A stretch of 64,000 nucleotides of DNA from NCBI GenBank assembly GCA_004369045.1, contig ML213503.1, positions 385,343 to 449,342 on the forward strand, read 5' to 3'. Below, piece by piece: positions 50,125 through 61,091 of the stretch. Made by a program: the position numbers and the translations under genes. The stretch is from Heliocybe sulcata. Its lineage: Eukaryota; Basidiomycota; Agaricomycetes; Gloeophyllales; Gloeophyllaceae. Positions within the stretch are counted from its first letter, which is position 1. Each line of letters opens with the position of its first letter. The notes under the pieces are model-generated. The model was not told the origin of the DNA. It saw nothing but the letters and a program-made list of their open reading frames with translations, and searched no databases.

Positions 50125-50468
50125 ACCTTTTAATGGGTTTTGGGTTGTATGTTACATTTTGTCTGACTTGTTCTGCTGCAATGCAAATTCACCATTATAC
50201 CGACCGACCGAGGCGTGCCGAGCGCTGCGTGGGGAAGGGTTTGGCTGCGATGTCACCCCTCAGGCCTTAGGCCCAGGATGGGGTGCCCACGGTATTTGGA
50301 CCACGGACTTGTATTAGTCTATATCGTGAGCCGTTGGTATGCAATAATGATACAATGGGAAAGCACTAGCGGGTGTAGCTGCGTTGCTATCGTATAGCCT
50401 GCTGAGCCTACAATCGTATTACGACGTCTGCGCGCCGCGTGCAAGACTGTCATGTATGTCCAAGCTCG
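50125..50468. other. Convergent spacer between calnexin and COQ1
   Basis: These 344 bases lie between two converging genes. They probably hold both polyadenylation regions. No gene is seen. Confidence 0.4.
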
Positions 50469-52012
50469 CTATGAAGTCCGTTTGACCACACGCTCAGCCA
50501 GTGCCTCTAGGGCGCTTTTAGCGTCACTATCGGGGAGCAGGCGCAGCATTTCTTTGGCACCATCGGCATGTGCCTGCGCGAGGTCACGCGTACGCTCTAC
50601 GCCCGAAGAGCGTCGTACCAAATCGCGAGCCTTCAGTAAGATTAGATCGATTGTATTTTTGTCCGTAGAGATAGGGACACGTACGAGTTCAACGTCTCCC
50701 TCCTTTTCGAACTTGCGCTCGATGAGCGGTCCCATTTCCGGGTGTTCCTCCCAGGCGTATAAGGCGGGCCCTGTTGCAAGTCCCAGCTGCAGGTCGGCTC
50801 CTCCGGGTTTACCAAGGGTTGCTTCGCCGGCTTCGTAATCTAGGATGTCGTCCACGAGCTGCCCAGCCAGCCGGACGTTTGTACAAGTTATGCATAAATG
50901 AGCATCAGGCCAGTACGCACCTGAAACGCGATACCGAGGTTACGGCCGTACGCATATGCGACCTCTTTCCACACGTCGCCATCTCTGCACCCCCCAAGCA
51001 CCACTGCCGCCCTGGCACCCTTGGCCATCAAGCTCGCCGTCTTGAGGTAAGAGCGCTTCAGGTATATGTTCCAGTTCTCCCTACCTGCCCTCGGTACAGA
51101 GGCGTCGTTGATTGATACGACGCCAAAGTCTGCGCGGTGCATCTCCTTCATCTGGAGGATCTCGCCCTCGACGAGGTTGGCGATGACGCTGGCGATGAGC
51201 TCCACGACTTCGTTCTCGCCCAGTCTAGAGAGGGCCGCACTGGCGCGGCCTAGAAGGAAGTCACCGCCGAGGACGGCGAGCTTGTTTCCGAATGCGGCTG
51301 GAGCAGAGGGCGCACCGCGGCGTAGGTGGGCTTTGTCAATGACATCGTCGTGCAACAGAGAAGCGACATGGATCATTTCGACGATCTGTGCGAGACGAGT
51401 TTGGGTAGGGAGTATGAGGGTCGGTGAGGAAAGAGTGGGTGGGGAGGAGCGCGTCGCTGCCGGAGGTATTGGCGGTTGTGAGGGTGCTGGAGGCGGTTGG
51501 AGAGGAAAGACGGACTCGAAGGAGGACATGGCATCAGACATCTTCGGGTTCCAGTCGTTGAGCACGTCCGAGCGTGTCAAGGGTCTGTCGAGCTCCTCAG
51601 AACGCCCTCCCGCGCCCTCGCACTCTGCAGCCCATTTCTTCAGCTCCCAGTCACGCCCGAGACCATTCGTGGCGCACGAGAAGAGTAGAACGAGGAGTGG
51701 CCGGACTTGCTTTGAAGGATGCAGAAAGTAGTACTCGGCGATGTCCGTCAGGCCCGGATGTGATGAGCCCAGCAAGTTCAACAGCGTTTTCCGGAGGTGC
51801 GCGAGCTCGGGGGCGACCAGCCCGTGGGGGTCGACACGGGGAGATGCTGCTTGCTTGCCAGCACTATGAGATGGACTCGGAGTCGCCTCCGCATGTTGAG
51901 CTTGGGCAGTGGTGTAATGGCGACGCGACCACTGTGCTGGTCGCGACTGTCGCGTGACCGTAGGCGCGGACGAGTGGGATAAGCGCGCGGGCAATGCCGC
52001 CCATTTTCGCAT
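50469..52012 (-). CDS. COQ1: Mitochondrial polyprenyl diphosphate synthase (ubiquinone side chain)
   Basis: Two exons (52012-50921 and 50858-50469) join in frame to 493 residues. The Arg/Ser-rich, acid-free N-terminus (MRKWAALPARLSHSSAPTV) is a mitochondrial presequence. Trans-prenyltransferase motifs are present: KQVRPLLVLL, the first aspartate-rich motif in LLHDDVIDKAHLRRG, GDFLLGRAS, and the second in LVDDILDYEA, which is split from exon 1 by the intron. The enzyme extends isoprenyl diphosphate for the coenzyme Q tail. A Pro/Ser-rich insert (about residues 165-200, PLQPPPAPSQPP) before the first motif is longer than in yeast. Confidence 0.93.
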
Positions 52013-52399
52013 AGTTCGTCTAATGGTCGCCCAGAACGTCGGGGACAGCTACGAACCGGGTTTCAAGAACGTCAGCAACGTCCGGCACGATCAAAAAAGC
52101 GTCGATTTAGGATTTCCGGATTCCGGCGTGCCCAGCGAATCGCGCAGTGTGTATCACGTGAGCGAAGTGACGTACATTGCACCCGCGAATTCTCGAATGA
52201 GAAACCCAGTTTGCATTGAGACTGTCATGCTGCCGTACGTACATGTCGGTATCTATGGTATACAATAGTCGAGGCAAGGTACAGATGTAGAGATATAGGG
52301 AGGAGGGTGATGCCACATGCCTGCATGCCGTGATGTTCTCACAAGAGTCAGAGCAATCTGCAGGTATCGCACCCGAGCTGTCTGAATCGGAGGTCCTGA
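52013..52399. other. COQ1 promoter and 3' flank of the Roadblock gene
   Basis: These 387 bases lie between two minus-strand genes. They hold the COQ1 promoter and the 3' end of the gene upstream of it. I see no other gene. Confidence 0.4.
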
Positions 52400-52971
52400 T
52401 CATCGGCGAGGAGGTTGCGATGGCGGTGGTGAAGTGACAGAGGACTGGAGACGCTCGCGGAACCTGTTGATAGGGTCCGCGAGGTGATTGGCGAGCTCCT
52501 CGCCCTGTACAGTGCTCAGCGTACATATGAGTCACAAGAGTGCTGGACCTACTGTAGCCTGCAAGTCTTCCCAGTCTACTGCACTCACCGCGTTCAATGC
52601 GATGAGCATCAACGGCTCTGGATCCTCACCATTGGCCGGAGACTGTTCAGAGTTCTCCGCGGTCTTTTCCACAGGCATGACAAGTATCTTGCCGACCTGC
52701 GACACAAGCAACAAATGCGAGCTAATATAAGACCCGCCAGCAAGAGAAAATTGCGGAGACTCACCTCACTATCCATCATACTGACGCCGTGCGTCTCCTG
52801 CCACACTTCCCCACTCAAGCCCACAACGACCCTCACATGATCCTTCGAGCTTGCCGGATCGCTCGCATAGGAGACAAGCTCACCCGAAGGCGTCAGAAGG
52901 GCAGCAGTATGCAGGTCCGGAAGCGAGAGCACTTGCGTCAATACATCGTGTAAAGCAGAAAGAACCAACAT
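52400..52971 (-). CDS. Roadblock/LC7-domain protein, LAMTOR2-like
   Basis: Three exons (52971-52765, 52696-52589, 52504-52400) join in frame to 139 residues. The pattern MLVLSALHDVLTQVLSLPDL, AALLTPSGELVSYASD, VVVGLSGEVWQE, KILVMPVEKT, PLMLIALNA, GEELANHLADPINRFRERLQ fits a Roadblock fold of the LAMTOR2/p14 type. LAMTOR2 pairs with LAMTOR3 in the Ragulator/EGO scaffold that holds Rag GTPases and TORC1 at the lysosome or vacuole. The assignment to LAMTOR2 instead of another Roadblock protein is by resemblance of the first strand-helix region. Repeat copy 2 starts about 150 bp upstream of its ATG. Confidence 0.75.
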
Positions 52972-53119
52972 CGCGTAGCGACAAGGGGCGGACGCCACAC
53001 GGCGAATTCCCGCCCGAAACCGGTGACTAACTTCACGCCCGGTGCCACATCTGGTCGGCAAATGCCAGGACTCTTCTTCCTCTGCCACCACAGCTAACTC
53101 ACCTTGAGCCACGTACGCA

Positions 53120-55625
53120 TCCGACCACTTGCCCATTGTTCTTTGCCACTCGAACCATAGCAACGCCTCGTGTTGTTCTCGAATCCATAGCCTCAGCACT
53201 TTGACCTCGGGTGACGCACAAAGGATCGGCCGGCCAATATGATCACGCCGCCCCGGCCCAATCAGAGCCTTTGTGGGTCCCAGTGTTCTCTTTATTTGGA
53301 GATTCTTGTGGCACGCCCGCGCGCCTCGCCTTTCCGATACGCTCTGATGGGAACGATAATCATGCTTCGGCTTACATCAGCAGCCTTGGCTGGAGGTATA
53401 AAGGGCCCTCCCGTCGTTGCAGTCTGAACCATCATCCTTTCCCTTCCCCCGTTGCCTCCCCTTCTACGCCGCGCCCCGCTCGTCGGTGGCACGAGTGATT
53501 CCGCTCCCTGTGCTCGCCCCAGCCTCCTAAAAGAGCACTATGCCGCCTTGAAGAGCTTCGTGCCACATCCCATCCGGGTTGACCGTGTGGCGTGCCACTC
53601 CGACTGTCGACGTGCGTCTAGCCGTCTAACTTCCTTCGAAAAGATGATGCTGGACATGTAAAGAGCGCAATGCCACACCAGAAAGAGCTCCGTGCTCCCT
53701 GACTATCATGCGGGTCTGCGGTGTGGCGCGCCGTGCAGCCTGTCGCTGTTCGACGGCTGTCATTCACACTCAGTCCCATCCACCACAAGAGCTTAATGCC
53801 ACCCAAAAAGTAAAGAGCTAAATGCCACCGCGAAAAGAGCGTAATGCCACTTGATATCTCCTTCCTTACTGGCCTCATCTCAAGCGCACTTCAAGACTCG
53901 ACGTCCCACCGACCTCGAACGCCACGCTATCTCAACTACCCTCAAGACCTACGACCGGATACACCGCCACAACCACTGCTACTTCCTCAAGACTGCTTCA
54001 TCCATGGGTCTACAACATTGCGCTCGGGCTTACTCTCGCTGCCTCTCTGCTCCTGTCTGGTACCTGTGTTAATAACGTTGATGCTCTCCTCTATCTCAGA
54101 CGCTGCCTTGTTTCTCGTCTCTCGATCCCTTCTCGGACTCGTCAAACTGTTCTCGGGCTTGTAGACTGCGGCGTCTTGACACCCCTTATACCTACTCCGG
54201 TATTGTTGTTTTTTTACTCAAGTTTCCGATGTCGCCCTTACTGTTTCCTTGAAGGCCACCTATGTCCTCACCTCGCCTCACAAGGTTCCTCAACACATCT
54301 GTCTAGATTGAAGCAAGGTTCGCATATCTTCAAGACTGTTCTTAACTGCTGCTGGGTCTGCAACCAACCTCCTCGACTTTCCCGGCTAGCTGATCTTCCT
54401 CGATGATCCACTAATTGCAATACCTCAGGCCGCATCCACGAATTACTTCGAGGCCGAGTCTCTCCGCTCTACTACCTCAACGCTGCTTCCAGCCGTCCTC
54501 AACACCACAACGCAAATCTCCTCAACGTTCCTTTTGCTAAGCCGCAACTCCTCAACACTGACACCGTCCTCGTGCGTCCTCGCTGGCTTTTGCTCTTTTA
54601 TTTCCGCGTGGCTCTGCTGCGCTCGGGCGTGCTCTCGCCCCGTATTCCACGGGAGTGCGTCCGAGTTGTATGCCTCTCTTCTTCTTCGCTCTGGCTGCGT
54701 GATCATCTCCTTTCGGTTGCGAGTGGTGCGGCTTCAGGTACGACAACGAGGAAAGGCTAGCTATGAGTACTCGACGGGTGTGCTGCAAGGTCTCTTGTCA
54801 AGTTCTGCGATGTGGCGCTGCCGACAGGTCCAAGGGGTCTGAGATTTCACTGTGATCGAACGTCAAGTTAACGAGCGACATGAGGACTTCGTTGAAGATG
54901 CGTGACGGTAAGCACTTCTCCTGCTTCGCATCTTCCCGCTCATCGAATCTCTGCTAGCCTCTCGATAGGCTTGATCCAACATCTGAGTTCCGCATGAGCT
55001 TCCTTCTCTTAAATCGTCTGACTACCAACGGTCATTCGCTCGCATGAGTTCCGCATTGCTCGTATGTCCTACTTCATATGCACCTTCTTTCGCGTCGAAT
55101 TGACAATCAGCTGCCCGGCACTATCCACAGCTTTCGCTCTTACGAGATGTAGTATAACTTGATTGCCGGACAAATGCGACGCGCGGGGGGGTCAGCAACG
55201 TATGCCGAACTATGCCTTCTTCCTGCCTGCAGTGCGTCCTCTCCTCCCTCACTCCATTCATTAGCCAACTGAATTCTTCATAGTATGACGATACTACAGC
55301 ACACTTCTCTGGTTCGTGGCAACGTCCTAGAACCCCCCTGGCTGATTCAGTTGCTTCTCGTGGCACACTACATTCGCATATCCTGCGAAGACAAGCAAGG
55401 TCTTTCGACTTCTGCTTTGTCACGGAGTGGTCCTTCATGCGCCTTACACTCCACCAATTTTTTCCTCTGCTTTCTCTTCGGAGAAGCACCCCACACCTTT
55501 TCTTTTTCTTCGTGCGTCTTGGATCCTGTGAAACTCACTGTGACCAGCCAGAAGAAATAGACGAGGCACTGGGTGTGGTGCGGTGTCAGTCCCTCTAGAC
55601 TCCTTGAGCAGGAATGCATGTAACG
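53120..55625 (+). repeat. Dispersed 2.6-kb repeat, copy 2 (uninterrupted)
   Basis: This copy matches copy 1 (11700-15600) in the same orientation, without the 1.5-kb insertion. Between about 53530 and 53855 it contains six versions of a motif close to AAAGAGCNNAATGCCAC (near 53530, 53550, 53660, 53787, 53813 and 53836). Three or four are recognisable in copy 1. Near its right end both copies have CAGCCAGAAGAAATAGA. It has no convincing gene. It lies head-on to the minus-strand LAMTOR2-like gene. Family unknown; an LTR of an unidentified element or a non-autonomous element is possible. Confidence 0.8.
53397..53403 (+). promoter_or_regulatory. TATA box in the core of the dispersed repeat
   Basis: TATAAAG sits in the same conserved setting as in copy 1, after GGAGG and before GTTGCAGTCTGAA. 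It would drive transcription rightward, away from the LAMTOR2-like gene. Function is inferred from conservation between the two copies. Confidence 0.45.
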
Positions 55626-55854
55626 ACAGTCCGAAGAGCGGCACCGACATGCGCAACGGCGAAAGCTAGACAACAGTGATATATACCGCGGACAAGGTAT
55701 TCCATGCTAGCAGCCTCGCTAGTCAAAGATATGATGCGGTCGCAGCTAGCGTACCAAGCCTTAGCCTCTGGTGGCCTTGGTGCGCCGCCCTACTAAATGT
55801 CCATATATGCATGGAAGCTGGTCCTGAATGTAGCCAGTGAGCCCGTATTGTCCC

Positions 55855-57461
55855 TCATGACAGCGCCCTTATCCGAGCTCTCTCAAACGTCCGCGCCTTC
55901 TGCAATTTCCGTATCGCCTTGCGTACCGGGTCGTAAATTCCCTTATATATATCACGATGCTTCTCCCAATAACCAGCCCATTCATCAGGACAGAGGTTGG
56001 GGAACAGTGTATCAAGGATGAGAGCGAGGTCAGGTATCATATCGTCGTCCACCGCGGTGGCGATGAAATCCACGAGTCGCAAGGGGTGGGAAGTAGGACG
56101 GAATATGGTATCCGGTTTCATGTTGCGTGACTCGCGCACGTACAAGTCAAGAGGAATAGTCAGCTTCTCGAGTTCGGGGCAGCCTTCAGCTATGGTTGAG
56201 AGCGCTTGGAGACTCGGTGATTGCCTATGACCACTTCTCCCGTAGGATCGGAGTTCAAGCTGTCGTACCCGGGGGATACTAGAGACCATTTGTTGCACAT
56301 TGGCGTCGGTCAGGATGAAAGGACCTCCGTAGTAACTGATCGCGATCTCTTCCAAGTTTGCAGAGAGAACAGGTGATATAAGCCTGAGTACATCCTCCGC
56401 TCGCAGAGGAGCACCGTGACGGTCCTCTCCGGTGAACTCTATGCATACACCCGCAAGTGATTCGAACTTGCAGGACGACGCCATATACAGAGAAAGGTCG
56501 TCCAAGGCACCAAGCGCCAAGCAGCATTTAAGCTCCGCAAGACGAGGCGCACAGATTTTGGCGAGAGTTTCCAGGGCGAGGGCCACAGGCCCTCTAAGGT
56601 GCAGGGACTGCAAGGACGGGACCGCAAGTCCCGAGGAGACATTGAGCAATCCTACCGATGCATGCAACTCCTTCAGGAGCTCCATGCTCGAGAAAGACAC
56701 GACCGGGCGAAGTATGCGGAGAGAGTGGACGCTGAAGTGGCTTAGGGAGCTGAATCGATCGGCACTTGTCTCAAACCCTAACACCGTATCACAGTCAACG
56801 GAAAGAGATTCCAGCGTAGATCCAGCGCGATCCGCAAGAGCGTCGAAAAAGCCCTGGCCCCTTAAGATGAGGCCTTGCTCGACGAGCTCCTGTGGCCCAA
56901 GGCAATCCGTGTTGACACTTACATACAGCTTGAATGATAAGAGAGTCGAACTTATGAATGTGGCCATCTCGGTGGGCAACGTTGGAGAATCCATGAGATA
57001 GATGCGGAGATATTTCAGTCGGGGAAAGAAGGGATGGTCGTCCAGCAAGCTGCACGCTTTCTGGAGTCTGGGAAGGTCCCAGTCAAGCATGTCGTTCAGA
57101 CTTAGTTCCAGTACCCAAGAGGAGTACCGGTAGAAACTCATTCTCCTGGCGGCAGCTGAGGAGTCCGGGACCTTGCTATGCTTTAGTGTCGGGAATTTGT
57201 ACACGGCTGCCAAAAACTCACAAACGCATCGTCTAAACACAGCAGACCCCAGAAAGGATCTATTGAAGACATTTCACTCCATAGTACTTTCAGAGCAGGG
57301 ACACAGAAGGCTCGGCATGCCAAAGCTGCCTTTAGTAGCGCAGCTCGCGGAAGAGGATAACGGGGCATAATATCGAACCATGGGTCGGAGGGATCCTTAT
57401 ATTCTCGAAAATGATCAAACAGCTCGTGCAGAATATCAGGCACGGATAATGCGCGATGCAT
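55855..57461 (-). CDS. F-box / LRR-like protein
   Basis: Two exons (57461-57222 and 57171-55855) join in frame to 518 residues across a 49-bp GTGAGT intron that contains a CTAAAG branch-like site. The N-terminus MHRALSVPDILHELFDHF followed by RAALLKAALACRAFCVPALK and VLWSEM is the F-box of the large agaricomycete family. The rest is built of imperfect leucine-rich repeats (LPRLQKACSLLDDHPFFPRL, SLSHFSVHSLRILRPVV, MELLKELHASVGLLNV). Such proteins are thought to recruit substrates to SCF ubiquitin ligases; no target is known. The family is expanded and fast-evolving, so orthology is not assigned. Confidence 0.83.
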
Positions 57462-57856
57462 GCTCTCCGTTCTACCAGGGCAAGAAGAGTGAGAAGCTTC
57501 AGCTGCATACAAATCAAATTAATGGGACTTCCCGAGCTGGCTCTTATTATTAAGTTCCCAAGCTTTCAAGCTTCACCGGTTCACCCGCCATCTCGCAGTT
57601 GCCACGGAAGGGCGATAAGACTAGGTACTTTTTTGGAAACATGAGAGAAATCCCGTGTGTACATTTGAAAGAGCTCGCATAACACCCTCCGTTGACCGCG
57701 AAGCAACACCAAGCCTATGTACAACGAACCTGCAACAGACGGAGAAACTTAGCAGGGGATCGATGGTACACGAAAACAGGATTCCATGGAAATAAAGATA
57801 GGGACGCATAGCACATCATGCAACTCGCGTGAACAAAGCCGCAGAAGTCCCTCTGC
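57462..57856. other. F-box promoter and 3' flank of the two-RRM gene
   Basis: These 395 bases lie between two minus-strand genes. Short frames show no domain. Confidence 0.4.
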
Positions 57857-60693
57857 TTATCTCTTGCCAGGCTGAGATTGCTGCGAAGGCCCAGAGGTTA
57901 ATCGCCCGCCCACAATAAACCAAGCTTACAACAACTCACCAAATATGCCATCAACTGTTGATAACTTGGCTGTCCAGCGGGCGGCACTCCAGACATGCTG
58001 GGGTGCGGCGGCGGCGGCGGAGGGCTCATCCCATACTGAGGCGGCTGTTGCGTCTGCTGTGGGGTGGGGCTCTGAGGCTGTTGCTGCTGCGCCTGCTGTA
58101 TCAACGCGAGGATGTTGGGCGGGAGGCTGTTGAGGGAAGGCATTCCACCCGGCTGGGAAGTCGGAGTCTGCTGATGAGGCGGCGGTGGTGGCATAGAGTT
58201 CGGAGGCGGCAAGGAATTCTGGGGCGGCATAGGCGGGTACGACCCCGTATGCGCCGAAGGCGGGGGTAGCGATCCTGGGTATGGAGGGTGCGGCGGAGGT
58301 TGCTGCTGCAGAGCCGAAGGAGGAGGGAAGAAGTGATTGGGCGCACCCGGCGGCATTGGAGGCATGTTCGGTACATTTTGAGGTGGACCGGGGGGCGCAG
58401 ATTGAGGAAGACCCGTCGGAGGTGCCCCAGCTTGTGGTTGCTTCAGGGCTGCCAATAGTTGCTGCACCTTCCTAGCTTGTTCTAAACGTTCGTCCACAGG
58501 CTAGACAACAAAGAGTAAGAACAACGCTCATACACTCAAGGCTGTACAGCATCTTACCGGAGGCGCTGTAGGAGGCGCACCATAACCAGGCGCACCAGAT
58601 CCGCCGTAATTGTTGGGCGGCGGCGGGCCTCCAGGTGCACCACGATACCCTGAGTCCCTATCATCATATCGGTTGTTGTATCCTCCACGACCACCGCCAC
58701 GGCCACCACCATAGCCGTCATCCCCGTATCGTCTAGGACGATCGCGGTCGCGGTCGAAGTCACGGCGCTCCCAGTCGTCACCACCGTAGCTGCCCCTACC
58801 ACGGCCACCACGGCCCCCTCGACCCCCTCGACCTCGTCCACGACCACCACGATAGGGCTCTTCGTAGTCTCGGTCGTATCTTTCTTCTCGCCTTGGTGTT
58901 CCCCCGCTGTACGTGAATGAGATCTCCGGGTAGAAGGAGCGCAGATTGAGGTACCTACCCTTGCGGGGTGGCGTTCGTCTCCCAGCCGAGCGCTATATCC
59001 ATAACACCATCCTGCAGGCTTTGATGCCGTAGGCGGTCGTATGCTTCCTCAGCAGCCTAGGTGATGATCAGATAAAGGACCAGATAAGAGTATTATAGAC
59101 GAGCTTACCCTGATGTCGTAGAACTCCACGTATCTTTGGCTGCGTGAAGAGACCCCGTCAGAATCGCGACGAAGTGCATACTGCATGGCACCTACTCCAT
59201 ACGACCATTCTCGACAGGTGTAACGGACTTGACATCTCCAAACTGCTGCATCTTCCTTCTCACCTCATTATCATCAATCGGTTGTCCAGACATCGAGTTT
59301 CGGAGAGTAACCAGGAGCGTGCCCTGCATTTCTTGCTGATTGCATATAGTCAGCTAAGTATCTCCGCTTAGAACCTGGACAGAAACTTACTTGACCACTC
59401 TTCTCGACGTCCTTGCCATTGCTATCGTCTCGTGGTAGCGAATAATGCACATCGATCTAAAATGTGAGATAGCCCGTCAAACTCATGTCGTCAAGGCGAA
59501 GGGAAGTCCATACAGGACGGCCACTGATTTCGGAGCCTTGCAACCGTTCTCTTGCACGTTCCGCGGCCCTGAGATCATACTATGGGCGACAGGGCCATCA
59601 ATATTCTGAGGACCAGAAAATTGGCCTGGTGCGGGTAACTCACGTATGTCACGAAGACCATGCCACGATTGGCGATCAAGTCAAAAAAGGTCTTGATGTC
59701 ACCATGTTCTTCAAATCGACGGCGTACATCGTTGCTATCTGTTTCATACTGTAGACAGTAGCCATACAGAAGGCATTAGCTCACGCCGATTCAGAAGCCA
59801 CATATCGGACGTCGTCCAGTTGGAGCTCACTTGCCTTGATATTGCGGATGAACAGGGTGCGACACGGGCGTTCTCTCTGAATTCGCTCTTCAATTATGGA
59901 ATCGTGAACCTTGTCATCTCTTTCTCTTCGCTGACGTTTCGGAGGGCGGGCTCCATAACCTGGTCCGCCATAACCTGGTCCGTCTATGGAAGTAACTTAG
60001 TTAAGAATCCACGACTCAAGGTCAAGCTTAAATAAAGAGCTCAGCAGAGCATAGGAAAGTTCAGGATATAACGCAGCATAGGACTATCGCACCGGGATAC
60101 CGGAGAGCAGACCGACGAGTATTCTCAAGTGTAGTTCACCCGCTCACGCGCCCCTGCGTTCTTGCCGGGCAGACGACACGTCCAGACGCCCTGACTCATG
60201 GTAAGGTCTTGCTGCGATAGCTTAGGCTGGCTAGGCAGTATGCACTCTCGCCGTACGAGTCTCAAGCTGGCTTCACGTATGGTTCCCGGGAGTGCAGAGA
60301 TGCCCAATCGTTTGCGTATTCATTCGGATCTCTAAGCGCACCTTCGTCATAATTTCCGTAGCCTTGGTCGTCAAAGCCGTCTGAGTCGGGCGGCCCATTG
60401 TATTGATTCGGGCCGCCGCCATATCCATTGTTATGATAGAAATCTTGTCCCGCTCCATAACCACCTCCCATGTCGCCTTGCGGAGGACCTTGGTCATAGG
60501 GCCCCGGACTTGAATCATATGAGTTGTAGCCGCCACCGCCGCCCATGCCACCACGGCCACGGCCTCGGCCGAATCCTCGGCCTCTGGGATGGCCCTCAAA
60601 TCGGTGATTTCTGTCCGGCCCAGGGCCACCAGAAAAGCCGCCTCTGCGACCTGCATCGTGCGGACCTCCTCCGTATGGGTGGTGTCGATTCAT
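57857..60693 (-). CDS. Mei2-like protein with two RRMs
   Basis: This multi-exon gene starts MNRHHPYGGGPHDAGRRGG and ends QSQPGKR. The Gly/Arg-rich N-terminus is followed by RRM1 (CRTLFIRNIKYETDSNDVRR, FFDLIANRGMVFVTYYDLRA) and RRM2 (QGTLLVTLRNSMSGQPIDDN, VEFYDIRAAEEAYDRLR). The arrangement and sequence resemble RRM1-RRM2 of Mei2-like proteins, but the C-terminal RRM3 of Mei2 is absent. The C-terminal half has RGG boxes (about 58670-58860) and a long Pro/Gln-rich stretch. The intron at 59749-59834 uses a GC donor (GCAAGT), needed to keep YETD in frame. The exon structure between about 59990 and 60260 is unresolved. A role in mRNA fate is inferred. Confidence 0.85.
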
Positions 60694-61091
60694 TCAGCTT
60701 GCGTCAAATCTGTGGGAGCTACTTGGACTGGGCGCTGGCTTATCGACGTGGCAGTCAGAAGGTACGATGGTCGGCGGGTAACGATGCGAAAGACTCGAGT
60801 CTAGGTTGCAGTGATGCTGCACAGCTCACAATTGATGTTCGCTTCAACGCTGAGAGTAGCTGCAACGAAAGTCGTCGTCGTGAAGAACGGTGCTGGTGGT
60901 AACAGTACAAGTCGGCAGTTTTCAACGTGGGAGCTCCGACTTCAAATCCGGCGACATCCTGGGAAGATATTCCGGAATGTCCGAAAGCCGGCCGGAGGCC
61001 AGGACATTACCGCTTCGGTGATGCCGTACAAGGCTTGCTGCGTGCACTCCACACGTACTCTGGCTCAGCGACGTCCTCCTTATCCTGAACG
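60694..61091. promoter_or_regulatory. Divergent promoter, two-RRM gene and VPS21
   Basis: These 398 bases separate the start codons of two genes that point away from each other. Frames here are short and without domains. I see no definite core element. Confidence 0.45.

Noticed and set aside
57207-57247. A 32- or 41-bp intron in the F-box gene
   Set aside because: Both keep the frame, but a 49-bp intron with a GTGAGT donor and a branch-like CTAAAG also keeps the frame and fits the normal intron size better.
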